A stretch of 64,000 nt of DNA from Nitrincola schmidtii (GTDB taxonomy: Bacteria; Pseudomonadota; Gammaproteobacteria; Pseudomonadales; Balneatricaceae): contig NZ_WBOL01000003.1 of the NCBI RefSeq assembly GCF_008973715.1, positions 62,001-126,000 of the forward strand, in the 5' to 3' direction. The notes below the pieces were generated by a model that saw only the letters and a program-made list of their open reading frames with translations, was not told the DNA's origin and searched no databases. The position numbers and the translations under genes were made by a program. Positions within the stretch are counted from its first letter, which is position 1. The number at the start of each line of letters is the position of its first letter. Below are positions 1-8,741 of this stretch, piece by piece.

Positions 1-241
1 CTAGCATACGATTGGTGATCTGTTTGGTGAACACTGCGAAAGCCGCGCCGATTGCAGTCGAAGCTGCAGCCACCATGCCCGCATAAAAAGCATGTCTGAC
101 GACCTCTCGTGTTGTTAAAAGAACACCGAGTTGATAGAGCAGCAGCGCCACACTTGCGGTTAAAATAAGTAAGCCAAAAACCTTACTAAACGAAGGTTGA
201 AAACCACTGTGGCGAGACGATTTGAGCGACGGTATGTTCAT
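1..241 (-). CDS. ZIP-like metal transporter, 5' end only (runs off the window)
   Basis: The reverse strand opens with an ATG at 241 and stays open to the window edge, giving 80 residues of the N-terminus. The reading shows a polar start (MNIPSLKSSRHSG), one hydrophobic segment at about residues 21-38 (GLLILTASVALLLYQLGVLL) and a second Gly/Ala-rich segment containing AGMVAAASTAIGAAFAVF followed by TKQITNRM. The second pattern resembles the first membrane helices of ZIP (ZupT/GufA-type) divalent-metal transporters. The conserved metal-binding His residues of that family would lie outside the window, so the assignment rests on the N-terminal pattern only. It is divergent from the DUF3750 gene with about 230 bp between them. 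Any other small-residue-rich permease remains possible. Confidence 0.5.
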   Translation of the reverse strand, partial: MNIPSLKSSRHSGFQPSFSKVFGLLILTASVALLLYQLGVLLTTREVVRHAFYAGMVAAASTAIGAAFAVFTKQITNRML

Positions 242-468
242 CAGGTGCCTCAGTTTTTGGTTGATTCATTCATTGCTTATGAGTATTAGTATCATCTACT
301 GGGAGTGTATTCGCCATTTAAATGATTTTATTGTTACGTTTGTCTTAAACTATTAATCATTTCTCTTTGATAGCTTTTTCATTTAATCTGTCCCGTCAGT
401 GTTTAATTTGAGCTAGATTGTGATGTTTTACGTAATAACAAATGATTAAGGTTTAAACAGGGAGCAAT

Positions 469-1266
469 ATGAAATCTTACAGTGGGTTTACATTGATGTT
501 TCGTTCGTTATTACTGGTAGTTTTCATCTTCATTTTACCGGTAGGTTGTGCGCTAACATCGCATTTTACCAATAGTGAACGTTCCAATGATTGGCGAACC
601 GCCAGACAAGATAGTTCAGGCATAGCGCCTAATCCATCAGAGGTTAATGAAGCTGTCATACAGGTTTATGCAGCTCGTGCCTTTCGCTGGCGAGGTGCAT
701 TTGGCGTTCACACTTGGATTGCAGCCAAACCTCAGGGAGCGGATTATTACACGCGCTTTGAAGTCATCGGTTTTAGTGTTGCGCGTGGTGGGCAGGCGAT
801 CCGCATTGCTCAAGGTACACCGGATGGTTACTGGTATGGAAGTTACCCAACGTTACTGCGAGATTTGCGTGGAGGCGATGAGATTGATGCGTTGATTGCG
901 CGCCTTCATGAAGCCTCAAGTCAGTATCCATACAACGATGAATATCGAATCTGGCCAGGCCCTAATAGTAATACGTATATTGCTTATTTAGCTCGAGAAG
1001 TACCGGAGCTTCGGCTCGTTTTACCACCCACCGCCATAGGTAAAGATTACTTGCCTGAAGGCGGTGTATTTGCAAAAGCACCCAGCGGTACAGGTTTTCA
1101 AGTGTCTTTAGCAGGGTTGCTCGGTGGATTGATGGCAGTAGAAGAGGGGTTAGAGGTTAATTTTCTTGGATTAAATGCGGGCATTGATTTTTGGCCTTTA
1201 GCGGTTAATTTGCCTGGGCTGGGTAGATTAGGAATGCCTGTCGACACTAGTCTATCTAACCCGTAG
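469..1266 (+). CDS. DUF3750 family protein, membrane-anchored or secreted
   Basis: This 265-residue protein has an N-terminal hydrophobic segment (about residues 12-27) ending in LPVGC, a poor lipobox with Cys27, so it may be a lipoprotein or a signal-anchored protein. The body matches the DUF3750 pattern I recall: a FGVHTWIAAKP segment, YTRFEVIGF, a WPGPNSNTYIAYLAR block and LPPTAIGKDYL. The WPGPNSNT core with surrounding His and Asn suggests a folded enzyme-like domain, but no activity is established for the family that I know of. The ATG is preceded by a purine-rich GGGAGC about 5 nt upstream. It stands alone, 78 bp before the PLDc_N gene, with no operon partner of known role. Confidence 0.75.
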   Translation: MKSYSGFTLMFRSLLLVVFIFILPVGCALTSHFTNSERSNDWRTARQDSSGIAPNPSEVNEAVIQVYAARAFRWRGAFGVHTWIAAKPQGADYYTRFEVIGFSVARGGQAIRIAQGTPDGYWYGSYPTLLRDLRGGDEIDALIARLHEASSQYPYNDEYRIWPGPNSNTYIAYLAREVPELRLVLPPTAIGKDYLPEGGVFAKAPSGTGFQVSLAGLLGGLMAVEEGLEVNFLGLNAGIDFWPLAVNLPGLGRLGMPVDTSLSNP

Positions 1267-1344
1267 GCTCAAACTGGCTCTCACTCATGAGGATAGGGTA
1301 CTATGGTATCTCCAGCACACAACAGACAAGTAAAGGAGTTAACT

Positions 1345-1524
1345 ATGTTTGGAGTTGAAGTGTCAGGGGTTTTGGGTCTGCTACTGCTGATCCTAAATAT
1401 CTATGCCATCATCAAAATCGTGCAGAGCCGCGCATCAACAGGTAGGAAAGTGTTGTGGGTTGTTCTGATTCTGTTACTTCCTGTGATCGGCTTTATTTTG
1501 TGGTTCCTTCTAGGACCGAAATAG
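1345..1524 (+). CDS. Small PLDc_N (phospholipase D-nuclease N-terminal type) membrane protein
   Basis: The preferred start is the ATG at 1345 because a strong AAGGAG lies 7 nt upstream; an in-frame ATG at 1303 would add 14 polar residues without a comparable site. The 59-residue product has two hydrophobic helices (about 5-24 and 36-56) separated by a short charged loop (QSRASTGRK), and ends with GFILWFLLGPK. This two-helix hairpin with Trp and a terminal Gly-Pro is the pattern of PLDc_N proteins, which occur fused to cardiolipin synthases or, as here, alone. No catalytic HKD motif is present, so it cannot be a phospholipase. Its role is unknown; membrane location is clear from composition. 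Confidence 0.8.
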   Translation: MFGVEVSGVLGLLLLILNIYAIIKIVQSRASTGRKVLWVVLILLLPVIGFILWFLLGPK

Positions 1525-1654
1525 AAGAAACTAGATAGAAAAACCTAGACAGTTGGTCTGAAAAATATCCCCTTTGCTAGGTTAATAGTTATTATAATCG
1601 TTAGCCTAGCAATACTGCTTAACCTAAGTAACTAAACTAGAATCGGCCACACCC

Positions 1655-2692
1655 TTGAAATTACAAATTCCTTTTTGGCTTTACCTAGTCGCATTAATAT
1701 TTGGCGTTGTAATGGGGTTGGCTGGCCTGCGATACACGCCAGACGGTCGAATCAATTTAATGTTGATTTGGCTGGTATGGTGTGGACTTCCATTCATCGG
1801 AGCCTGTATTTCCGGTGTGATGATGTTTAGACGCCACCAACCCCCTTGGCTAGTCCGATTTGCAAAGCTACCGGGGTGGCAAGTGGATCATCAATTCCAA
1901 CTCAGGCTATGGTTAAAGCTTCACCAGCTTTGGTATCTAGTGGGTCTGGGTATTTTACTGGCATTTTTGACACTACTGCTTTTTACAGACTTGGCCTTTG
2001 GTTGGAGTTCAACCTTAATTAGTGATCCTGAACGAATTCACTCGATTGTTAGTCTGATTAGTTTTCATTGGCAAGCCTACTGGCCTGCAGCGGTTCCCGA
2101 TTCTGCTTTGATTGAATCCACTCGCTTTGTTCGAATAGCACCTAATGCAGAAAATATCTCCAATGCGGGTGATTGGTGGCCCTTTATTTTGGCAAGCTTG
2201 TTGATCTATAACTTATTGCCGCGCTGCTTGTTAATCAGTGTCTGTCTATTGCAAATAAAACATGCCAAGCCGCCAAAAGGAACCTTTGCTCCTATTGCGA
2301 CAGCTTCAGACACTTTATCGGCAGCGGTGGATGAAGATCAGCAGGATGACAAGCTTCAGTATGAGCCGATGTCGCTATGGCAAAATGCAACCTCTGTCTA
2401 TTGGGAGTCACCCGCAGTATCAGCTGATGAGATTCAATTCGGCGTTGCTGATTGGCAGGAAGATCAACATCAGTGGCAGGCACTGATAAGCAAACCGCCA
2501 AAGCAGTTATTATGGAAAGTGGATGTTAGGCGTTCGCCTATTGCTGAGCTAGGCGATAAAATTCAACAAGCCAACCATAAGGGGATAAAACAGGCGCTGT
2601 TTCTGATAGAACCTGAAACGGCTTATCCGCCTCACTTGGTGTTGAGTTGGCAAGCGTTTGCAAAACAACATCAATTGATATGGATTCAGTAA
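1655..2692 (+). CDS. DUF2868 family membrane protein
   Basis: This 345-residue protein starts at a TTG, the only good upstream start since an in-frame TAG lies just before it and no clear ribosome site is visible. Hydrophobic segments sit at about residues 8-24, 35-58, 93-113 and 175-198. The segment LLLFTDLAFGWSSTL, then WPAAVPDSALIESTRF and GDWWPFILASLLIYNLLPR, match the DUF2868 family. The C-terminal third is soluble, with a ribosome-independent look of a Rossmann-like strand pattern, but I cannot name its fold. The stop overlaps the next gene's ATG by one base (TAATG), so the two are translationally coupled, as is usual for DUF2868/DUF3482 pairs. Function is unknown; a membrane partner for the GTPase-like neighbour is inference. 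Confidence 0.75.
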   Translation: MKLQIPFWLYLVALIFGVVMGLAGLRYTPDGRINLMLIWLVWCGLPFIGACISGVMMFRRHQPPWLVRFAKLPGWQVDHQFQLRLWLKLHQLWYLVGLGILLAFLTLLLFTDLAFGWSSTLISDPERIHSIVSLISFHWQAYWPAAVPDSALIESTRFVRIAPNAENISNAGDWWPFILASLLIYNLLPRCLLISVCLLQIKHAKPPKGTFAPIATASDTLSAAVDEDQQDDKLQYEPMSLWQNATSVYWESPAVSADEIQFGVADWQEDQHQWQALISKPPKQLLWKVDVRRSPIAELGDKIQQANHKGIKQALFLIEPETAYPPHLVLSWQAFAKQHQLIWIQ

Positions 2693-4062
2693 TGGTACGT
2701 GGCTCGGGTGCTAATTTTTGCGTCGTTGGTCATCCTAACAAGGGTAAGTCTTCGATAGTGGCGACACTGACAGAAATAGACAGTGTGGTCATAGGGCCTG
2801 AATCAGGAACGACTCGAACGGCTAACGCATTCAGTTTTAGTGTGAATGATGCACTGGTATTGACGTTAACTGACACACCTGGTTTCCAGCGTGCAAGAGA
2901 AGTGCTTCATTGGCTGCAGCAAGAAACCGTTGCCCCACATGCAAGAGCTGATCGCATCCGAGCTTTTTTATCCGATCCGAGTCATCGACAGCGTTTTCCT
3001 GATGAAGTTGAGTTACTGACGCCTATCATGCAAGGCGCTGGTATTGTTTTTGTGACTGATGCATCCAGCCCTGTTTCAGGAAGTGATCTGGCTGAAATGG
3101 AAATTTTACGTTGGACAGGGCAGCCACGTATGGCCGTGATTAATCCCATCGCAGGTGAAGCCCATCAAGCGGAATGGCGCCAAACCTTAGATCAATATTT
3201 CCAGTGGGTTAGAGAGTTTGATCCTCTGAAAGCACCCTTGGAAACACGCCTACGTTTACTCAGTGCAATGGCAGAATTGCTAGAAGCGAATCAACGAGAC
3301 TCGGTATTATCTCTTGTTGATTTTCTTAAGCGTCGTGACCTTCAACGTGTCGATCAATTAGCTCCACAAATTGCCCACTATTGGTGTGAGCAGGTCACAA
3401 GACGACTTGATGTCGACAAATTTCCTTCGGTCAACACTGCTGAAAAAGCACTCCATTTATCTCTAAATGAAGCAGAGTCAGAGCTGTTTAACGAATGGGT
3501 TAAGGCCTTTAACTATTCACAACTATCGTTTAATAGTTCATCCGACTGGATGGCTGACTATGCTGATTTGATGAATGTTGAGCAATGGTCTTATTGGGGG
3601 CTAAAACAACAGCAATTACTCTGGGTTTCAGGCGCTGCTGGCGCTGCAGCAGGATCTTTGATCGATGTTGGTACCGCAGGTGGGTCGATGTTGTTAGGGG
3701 CGGTGACTGGAGGTTTACTAGGCACGGCAGGTGGCTGGTTAATGACTCAAAAAGTGCCTGGAAGTCGCTTTAACCTGCCCGGTATCCGCAAGCATCAGTT
3801 TGTTGGCCCCGTTCAACACCCCAATTTTCCTTTCGTATTAATGTCTCGCGCTTTAAGTTTTGTTCAACAATTAAGATCTCGAACACACGCAAGACGAGAT
3901 CAGCTTGAGCTAGCTATGAATGCGTCGAATTGGTCTTCTTCAGAGCAAGTCACGTTATTACGCTGGGCAAAACAGCTACAGTCAGATAAATGGAATCATG
4001 CTTCACAACAAGCGCTTGAAGCATGGGTTCAGCAGAAACTCTTTGGAGATTCTCCACAATGA
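2692..4062 (+). CDS. DUF3482 family GTPase-like protein
   Basis: The ATG at 2692 overlaps the preceding stop by one base and is preferred over the in-frame TTG at 2647 and ATG at 2680. The 456-residue product begins with an Era/EngA-like G domain: P-loop GHPNKGKSS near residues 13-21, a switch region with SGTTR, and the G3 motif DTPGF. The G4 motif expected as NKxD reads NPIA, so guanine specificity is not assured. A Gly/Ala-rich hydrophobic stretch (about residues 316-350, GAAGAAAGSLIDVGTAGG) could enter the membrane. The C-terminal part matches DUF3482. Together with the upstream membrane protein it probably forms a membrane-associated nucleotide-binding pair of unknown role. The next gene overlaps by four bases (ATGA). 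Confidence 0.8.
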   Translation: MVRGSGANFCVVGHPNKGKSSIVATLTEIDSVVIGPESGTTRTANAFSFSVNDALVLTLTDTPGFQRAREVLHWLQQETVAPHARADRIRAFLSDPSHRQRFPDEVELLTPIMQGAGIVFVTDASSPVSGSDLAEMEILRWTGQPRMAVINPIAGEAHQAEWRQTLDQYFQWVREFDPLKAPLETRLRLLSAMAELLEANQRDSVLSLVDFLKRRDLQRVDQLAPQIAHYWCEQVTRRLDVDKFPSVNTAEKALHLSLNEAESELFNEWVKAFNYSQLSFNSSSDWMADYADLMNVEQWSYWGLKQQQLLWVSGAAGAAAGSLIDVGTAGGSMLLGAVTGGLLGTAGGWLMTQKVPGSRFNLPGIRKHQFVGPVQHPNFPFVLMSRALSFVQQLRSRTHARRDQLELAMNASNWSSSEQVTLLRWAKQLQSDKWNHASQQALEAWVQQKLFGDSPQ

Positions 4063-4856
4063 ATAATCATCAAGTTCTCTTTCTGTCTCATGGTGGCGGA
4101 CCTATGCCGCTGCTAGGGGATAAGACACATGTAGAGATGGTTGAATGCTTAAAATCCATCGCTCAAAAAATTAGTAAACCTTCGGCTATTCTCGTGATCA
4201 GTGCCCACTGGGAAGAAAGTGTAGCAACGATTACTGCGGGGAGTAATCCATCGCTAATATATGACTACTATGGATTTCCTGAAGAATCGTACCAGATAGA
4301 ATATCCTTGTCTTGGCGCGCCTGAACTTGCCGAAAAAATACATAGGCAATTAGCCAGTGCTGGTATTAATGCAAACTTGGATAAAGAGCGTGGTTTCGAT
4401 CACGGCGTTTTTATACCGTTGAAAATAATGTTTCCTGATGCTGATGTGCCTTGTGTCCAGCTTTCACTCATCAACAATCTTGACCCAGAGGCCCACATTA
4501 AAATGGGCGAGTGTATTCAAGGATTAGATTACGACAATCTATTGGTCATTGGGTCTGGCTTCTCATTTCACAACATGAAAGCCTTCTTTACGGCGGATAC
4601 CCATGATTCAAGATTGAAAAACAGTTCATTTGAGTCATGGTTGTTAGACACCCTTAGCAGTCAAAGAATTGATGAAAAAGAACGGCGGCAGCGATTAGTG
4701 AGTTGGACGAACGCTCCAGCTGCTCGCTTTTGTCATCCAAGAGAAGAGCATTTACTGCCTTTGCATGTATGTTATGGGGTTGCTCAGACTGAATGCAGCG
4801 AGTATTTTCAATTAAAAATTCTTAACAAAGAGTCGAGTATGTATTTGTGGTCATGA
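4059..4856 (+). CDS. DODA-type (YgiD/LigB-like) extradiol ring-opening dioxygenase
   Basis: The start at 4059 overlaps the DUF3482 stop as ATGA and gives 265 residues, the usual size for YgiD-type proteins. Candidate metal ligands are His11 in SHGGGP and His50 in ISAHWE, and the conserved FDHGVFIPL segment carries the further active-site His; SGFSFHNM supplies another conserved His. This is the class III (LigB-fold) extradiol family, whose members open catechol-type rings such as DOPA using a non-haem metal. The natural bacterial substrate is generally uncertain. Coupling to DUF2868/DUF3482 is the unusual point, since no aromatic catabolic genes are nearby. The gene is convergent with a LysR gene 25 bp downstream. 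Confidence 0.88.
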   Translation: MNNHQVLFLSHGGGPMPLLGDKTHVEMVECLKSIAQKISKPSAILVISAHWEESVATITAGSNPSLIYDYYGFPEESYQIEYPCLGAPELAEKIHRQLASAGINANLDKERGFDHGVFIPLKIMFPDADVPCVQLSLINNLDPEAHIKMGECIQGLDYDNLLVIGSGFSFHNMKAFFTADTHDSRLKNSSFESWLLDTLSSQRIDEKERRQRLVSWTNAPAARFCHPREEHLLPLHVCYGVAQTECSEYFQLKILNKESSMYLWS

Positions 4857-4881
4857 ATAGATACTTTGCTCAAAAAATTGT

Positions 4882-5847
4882 TTAACTGTGAGTAGTGCTA
4901 GCTAAAGCTCTCAGTAATTGATCGGTTTCATGGCACACGTATTGCGGGTCAAGGCAATTTTCCAGCTCAGCATCGGCAAAGGTTAAGAAGCGCCTTGCTG
5001 CATGGGGCAGTCGGCGATCTCGTCGAACAATAAAATGCCAGTGGCTTTCTAGGTTAAAGCCATCCACAGACAGCTCGACTAGCCCAACAGTCCCTGTTGG
5101 AATAACATGGCGAGAAATCACCGCAATACCCATCCCAGCAGCAACGCCGACACGGATTGCTTCATTACTGGCCATTTGCAAGCTGCGATTTAACTGCAGG
5201 CCCTGTGTTTGTAACCATCCATCGAACAGCATGCGCGTAGCCGATCCGGGCTCTCTGAGCAGAAATCGTTCCTGTAACAACGTTGTCATAGAAATTTTTT
5301 CCTGTGCGGCAAAAGGATGGTCTTTTGCAACAATGATGACTAAGGGGTTTCGCAGAAATCGCGCTGCGGCTGCATGATCCAGTGCAGGAGGGTGGCTAAA
5401 GATATAGATATCGTCAAGCTGTTGATTAAAGCGTTGAAGCACCTGTTCTCGGTTACCTATTTCCAAGGTTAAATCAACATCAGGAAAGGTTTTGCTGTAA
5501 GGTCCAAGTAATCGCGGTAGCACATACTGCGCGGTGTTGACCATGGCGATACTGAAGCGACCCTGTTGACCCTCTTGTACGCTATCCAACTGATCTTGAA
5601 GATCATTGACACGACCCAACATATCCAATGCAGCAGCATAAACGATATAGCCACTGTCGGTGAGCTGCATCCCTTTTTTGTCTGAGTAGAACAGCGTCTC
5701 TCCAACCGATTCACTCAAGCGCTTGAGTTGCAGTGAGACAGTGGGTTGGGTCAGATGCAGTTGACGAGCAGCTTCAGTAACGCTGCCAGTTTTAACGACA
5801 CAACTGAACACTTCTAATAATCGAAAGGTTAAATGATTTAATTTCAT
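4882..5847 (-). CDS. LysR family regulator, likely controlling the divergent SbtA-like gene
   Basis: This 321-residue protein has an N-terminal winged helix (residues about 4-63) with the typical helix-turn-helix SVTEAARQLHLTQPTVSLQL, then a LysR substrate-binding domain from about residue 90 (FSIAMVNTAQYVLPRLLGPY). The ATG has a GGAGAG ribosome site close upstream. It is transcribed divergently from the bicarbonate-permease-like gene with 106 bp between them, and two inverted repeats fill that gap, so it probably regulates that gene and itself. The N-terminus resembles CbbR-type regulators, which respond to metabolites of carbon fixation, but the effector cannot be read here. LysR identity is certain; target is inference. 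Confidence 0.92.
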   Translation of the reverse strand: MKLNHLTFRLLEVFSCVVKTGSVTEAARQLHLTQPTVSLQLKRLSESVGETLFYSDKKGMQLTDSGYIVYAAALDMLGRVNDLQDQLDSVQEGQQGRFSIAMVNTAQYVLPRLLGPYSKTFPDVDLTLEIGNREQVLQRFNQQLDDIYIFSHPPALDHAAAARFLRNPLVIIVAKDHPFAAQEKISMTTLLQERFLLREPGSATRMLFDGWLQTQGLQLNRSLQMASNEAIRVGVAAGMGIAVISRHVIPTGTVGLVELSVDGFNLESHWHFIVRRDRRLPHAARRFLTFADAELENCLDPQYVCHETDQLLRALASTTHS

Positions 5848-5858
5848 ATCTCTCCAGT

Positions 5859-5874
5859 ATAGATGATTATCTAT
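5859..5874. promoter_or_regulatory. Inverted repeat ATAGAT-N4-ATCTAT in the LysR/SbtA intergenic region
   Basis: A perfect 6-bp inverted repeat with a 4-bp centre fits the T-N11-A form of LysR sites. It lies only 11 bp upstream of the lysR start codon, a position suited to autorepression. Protein binding is inference. Confidence 0.45.
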
Positions 5875-5883
5875 GTATGTATA

Positions 5884-5917
5884 TTGATAAATTAATTGGA
5901 ATAAATGTATTTATCAA
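5884..5917. promoter_or_regulatory. Inverted repeat TTGATAAAT-N16-ATTTATCAA before the SbtA-like gene
   Basis: The two 9-bp arms are exactly complementary and separated by 16 bp. The element ends 36 bp before the permease start codon. LysR-type regulators usually contact a recognition and an activation site over such a span, so this may be the second half of the operator region. The AT-rich sequence could also give a chance repeat. Confidence 0.4.
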
Positions 5918-5953
5918 GGCAGAATTTGCCAAAATCCAGATGGAGTTCTAAAA

Positions 5954-6895
5954 ATGCCTGATATCGTGGTCATGTTCTTCTTACTCGGCTTGGTTGCCGG
6001 TATTGTTCGCTCTGATCTGAGTGTTCCTAAAGCTGCCTACGATGTTCTCAGTTTGTTACTGATGTTGACCATTGGTTTGAAGGGTGGTTTCGCGCTGCAT
6101 GGTCAGTTGCGGATGTCACTGATTCCTGAACTCTTGGGTGTTATTGCCATAGGCGCGCTGATCCCCATCGTCCTAATGCCAATTTTGCGCCGTTTGGTTC
6201 GTCTATCCATTGCGGACAGTGCCAGTCTTGCAGCGCATTATGGTTCGGTGAGCGCAGGTACTTTCGCAGTTGCCTTGGCTTATGCACAAACTCAACTGCT
6301 GGATGTAGGGCCAGAAGTCACGCTGTATCTGGTGATGCTGGAGCTTCCTGCTATTATCGTAGCGATTTTGTTGTACCGTCGTGCTCAACCTAGTGTTAAC
6401 GGAACCTTGGCGGGTGTTTGGCATGAAGCCTTGACTAACCGGGGCGTCATATTACTGGTCGGTGGTGTGGTGATTGGCTTTATGTATGGACCTAATCAGG
6501 GTGCTAATGTGACTGGTCTGTTGATGGGCGCTTTCCAAGTGGTATTAGCCTTGTTCTTACTGGATATGGGCTTAACAGCCGCGTCTACCTTAAGACCGAT
6601 ACCCCTGCAGCATTGGCGTTTGCTGACCTTTGCACTGGTAGCACCGCCGATTTTGGCGATGGTGGGCTTATTAATGGGTACATGGCTAGCGCTGCCAATA
6701 GGCTCTATCGTGATTCTTGCCAGCATGACAGCCAGTGCATCTTATATTGCCGCACCAGCAGCTATTCGTAACTCGATACCGGATGCGAATATCGGTTTGG
6801 CTATGCTAGCGGCATTAGGATTAACCTTCCCATTGAATGTCATTTTGGGTATTCCGCTGTATCATCAGATCGCATTAGCGTTACAAAGTGTTTAA
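5954..6895 (+). CDS. SbtA-like sodium-dependent bicarbonate transport permease (DUF897)
   Basis: This 313-residue integral membrane protein begins at ATG 5954 with GGAG 13 nt upstream. About ten hydrophobic segments run through it, and the segments LGLVAGIVRSDLSVPK, LTIGLKGG, AAHYGSVSAGTFAVAL and the repeat-like ASMTASASYIAAPAAIR match the SbtA family. SbtA proteins import bicarbonate with sodium in cyanobacteria; many non-photosynthetic bacteria carry homologues of unproven substrate. The AHYGSVSAGTF segment corresponds to the substrate/sodium-binding part of the first half and SASYIAAPAA to the second half. Its divergent LysR neighbour suggests regulated expression, perhaps by carbon supply. 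No companion SbtB (PII-like) gene is adjacent. Confidence 0.85.
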   Translation: MPDIVVMFFLLGLVAGIVRSDLSVPKAAYDVLSLLLMLTIGLKGGFALHGQLRMSLIPELLGVIAIGALIPIVLMPILRRLVRLSIADSASLAAHYGSVSAGTFAVALAYAQTQLLDVGPEVTLYLVMLELPAIIVAILLYRRAQPSVNGTLAGVWHEALTNRGVILLVGGVVIGFMYGPNQGANVTGLLMGAFQVVLALFLLDMGLTAASTLRPIPLQHWRLLTFALVAPPILAMVGLLMGTWLALPIGSIVILASMTASASYIAAPAAIRNSIPDANIGLAMLAALGLTFPLNVILGIPLYHQIALALQSV

Positions 6896-6942
6896 TCCGA
6901 TCATGCCTTAATCGTTTATGGGGTTTTGGTCGTAGGAGTAAT

Positions 6943-8712
6943 ATGTCAACGACCCCAACCCCATTAGCAAAGCCCAGTCCTCGATTGTTATTGCGTCTAG
7001 GACGCTTTCTTTTACCCTATAAACCCCAAATTCTGTTTGCCAGTATTGCCTTGATTATTGCTGCTGCCTGCGTGTTGCTGTTGGGGCAAGGGTTACGCTT
7101 GGTTGTCGATCGAGGTTTTGCTGCCAGTGATCCGCGTTGGTTAAATATTGGCTTACTCGTCACCTTAGGTGTCGTGGCCATTATGGCACTGGCATCTGCC
7201 GCACGTTTTTATTGGGTCAGTTGGATAGGTGAGCGTTTGGCTGCTGATCTGCGTTGCAGTGTCTTTGATCATTTGCTTTCGTTGGAGCCTGAATTCTTTG
7301 CTCGTAATGGCGCCGGTGAAATTCAAAGTCGACTTACCGCCGATACCACCGTTTTGCAAACGCTGTTTGGTTCTTCTATCTCCATGGCGCTTCGTAATTT
7401 ACTGACCTTTATTGGCGCACTGATTTTCTTATTGATTACCAGTCCGTTGTTAACGCTGTTGGTATTGGTAGGCATTCCATTAACCGTGGTTCCCGTGGTC
7501 TGGTTTGGTCGTCGAGTGCGTCGTTTGTCACGTACCAGTCAGGATCGAGTGGCAGAATTAGGACGTTATGCAGGTGAAGTGCTTCATGGCATTGAAACGG
7601 TTCAAGCATCCGTTCATGAGTCAGAAGATCGAAAGATCTATGGTCAGCATGTAGAAGATGCGTTTATTGCAGCGCGTCAACGCATTGTGCAGCGTGCGTT
7701 ACTGACGGGTTTTGCAATGCTGGTGATTTTCTCTGCTGTGGGATTAATTTTATGGCAAGGCGGGCAGGATGTATTATCCGGGCGCATGTCACCGGGCGAG
7801 CTAACTGCATTCGTGTTTTACGCCTTAATTGCTGCGGGTGCGATAGCGACGTTGGCCGAAGTGGCTGGAGAAGTTCAACGCGCAGCAGGGGCAACTGAGC
7901 GCCTGATAGAATTGTTAGATGCTAAACCGATGATTGCTGCGCCAGAAGTTGTGACACCATTACCTGATCCATTAACCGGACAGGTGACCTTTGATCATGT
8001 TTCCTTTGCTTATCCATCAAGACCAGACTCGCCGGTTATTCAACAATTGAGTATTTCCATTGCTTCGGGTGAGCGTATTGCGTTAGTTGGTCCCTCTGGT
8101 GCCGGTAAATCCAGTTTGCTCAAGCTGCTACTTCGCTTTTATGATCCTCAAGAGGGAGGTATCTTCTTGGATGGAGTGGCTTTAACGTCACTTGATCCGC
8201 AAGATCTTCGACGCTGCATGGCATTGGTTTCGCAAGAGCCTATCTTATTTACTGGAACGGTCGCAGAAAATCTTCGCTTGGGTAATATTGATGCTAGCGA
8301 TGATGAGTTGAAGCACGCGGCGCAACAAGCTCAAGCTTGGGAGTTTATTGAACGACTACCACAAGGGCTGAACACCTCCATTGGAACGGGGGGGTTGCAG
8401 CTTTCCGGTGGTCAGCGTCAACGTATTGCCATTGCCCGTGCCTTACTCAGAGATCCCCGTGTACTATTATTAGACGAGGCCACCAGTGCATTGGATGCCG
8501 AAAACGAACAGCGTGTGCAGTTTGCCTTAGATAAGTTGATGTTAGGACGTACCTCATTAGTCATAGCACATCGACTATCGACGGTTGTGTCGGCAGACCG
8601 AATACTAGTGATAGATCAAGGGAAGTTGGTTGCCTCTGGAACGCATCAGGATCTGTTGGAAAGCTCAACGCTTTATCGGCGTTTGGCTGAATTACAGTTT
8701 AGAACTCATTAA
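6943..8712 (+). CDS. ABC exporter half-transporter (fused permease and ATPase, MsbA/BmrA type)
   Basis: The 589-residue protein has a six-helix type 1 exporter domain (about residues 15-320) and a nucleotide-binding domain (about 345-585). Walker A is GPSGAGKSS near residue 383, the signature is LSGGQRQR, Walker B is [12 protein letters not shown], and the switch His lies in VIAHRLST. It therefore works as a homodimer or with a partner half-transporter in the inner membrane. The substrate is not evident: candidates are lipids, drugs or peptides. It is not the lpxK-linked MsbA, since lpxK lies 55 kb away. It follows the SbtA-like gene by 47 bp and precedes cobB by 29 bp in the same direction, so the three may share transcripts. 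Confidence 0.9.
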   Translation: MSTTPTPLAKPSPRLLLRLGRFLLPYKPQILFASIALIIAAACVLLLGQGLRLVVDRGFAASDPRWLNIGLLVTLGVVAIMALASAARFYWVSWIGERLAADLRCSVFDHLLSLEPEFFARNGAGEIQSRLTADTTVLQTLFGSSISMALRNLLTFIGALIFLLITSPLLTLLVLVGIPLTVVPVVWFGRRVRRLSRTSQDRVAELGRYAGEVLHGIETVQASVHESEDRKIYGQHVEDAFIAARQRIVQRALLTGFAMLVIFSAVGLILWQGGQDVLSGRMSPGELTAFVFYALIAAGAIATLAEVAGEVQRAAGATERLIELLDAKPMIAAPEVVTPLPDPLTGQVTFDHVSFAYPSRPDSPVIQQLSISIASGERIALVGPSGAGKSSLLKLLLRFYDPQEGGIFLDGVALTSLDPQDLRRCMALVSQEPILFTGTVAENLRLGNIDASDDELKHAAQQAQAWEFIERLPQGLNTSIGTGGLQLSGGQRQRIAIARALLRDPRVLLLDEATSALDAENEQRVQFALDKLMLGRTSLVIAHRLSTVVSADRILVIDQGKLVASGTHQDLLESSTLYRRLAELQFRTH

Positions 8713-8741
8713 GTCATTAATCTCTAAACAAAGGTGAAACG

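Noticed and set aside
2647-2691. Earlier TTG or ATG starts for the DUF3482 gene
   Set aside because: The TAATG overlap with the preceding stop gives a better coupled start and the extra residues look unstructured.
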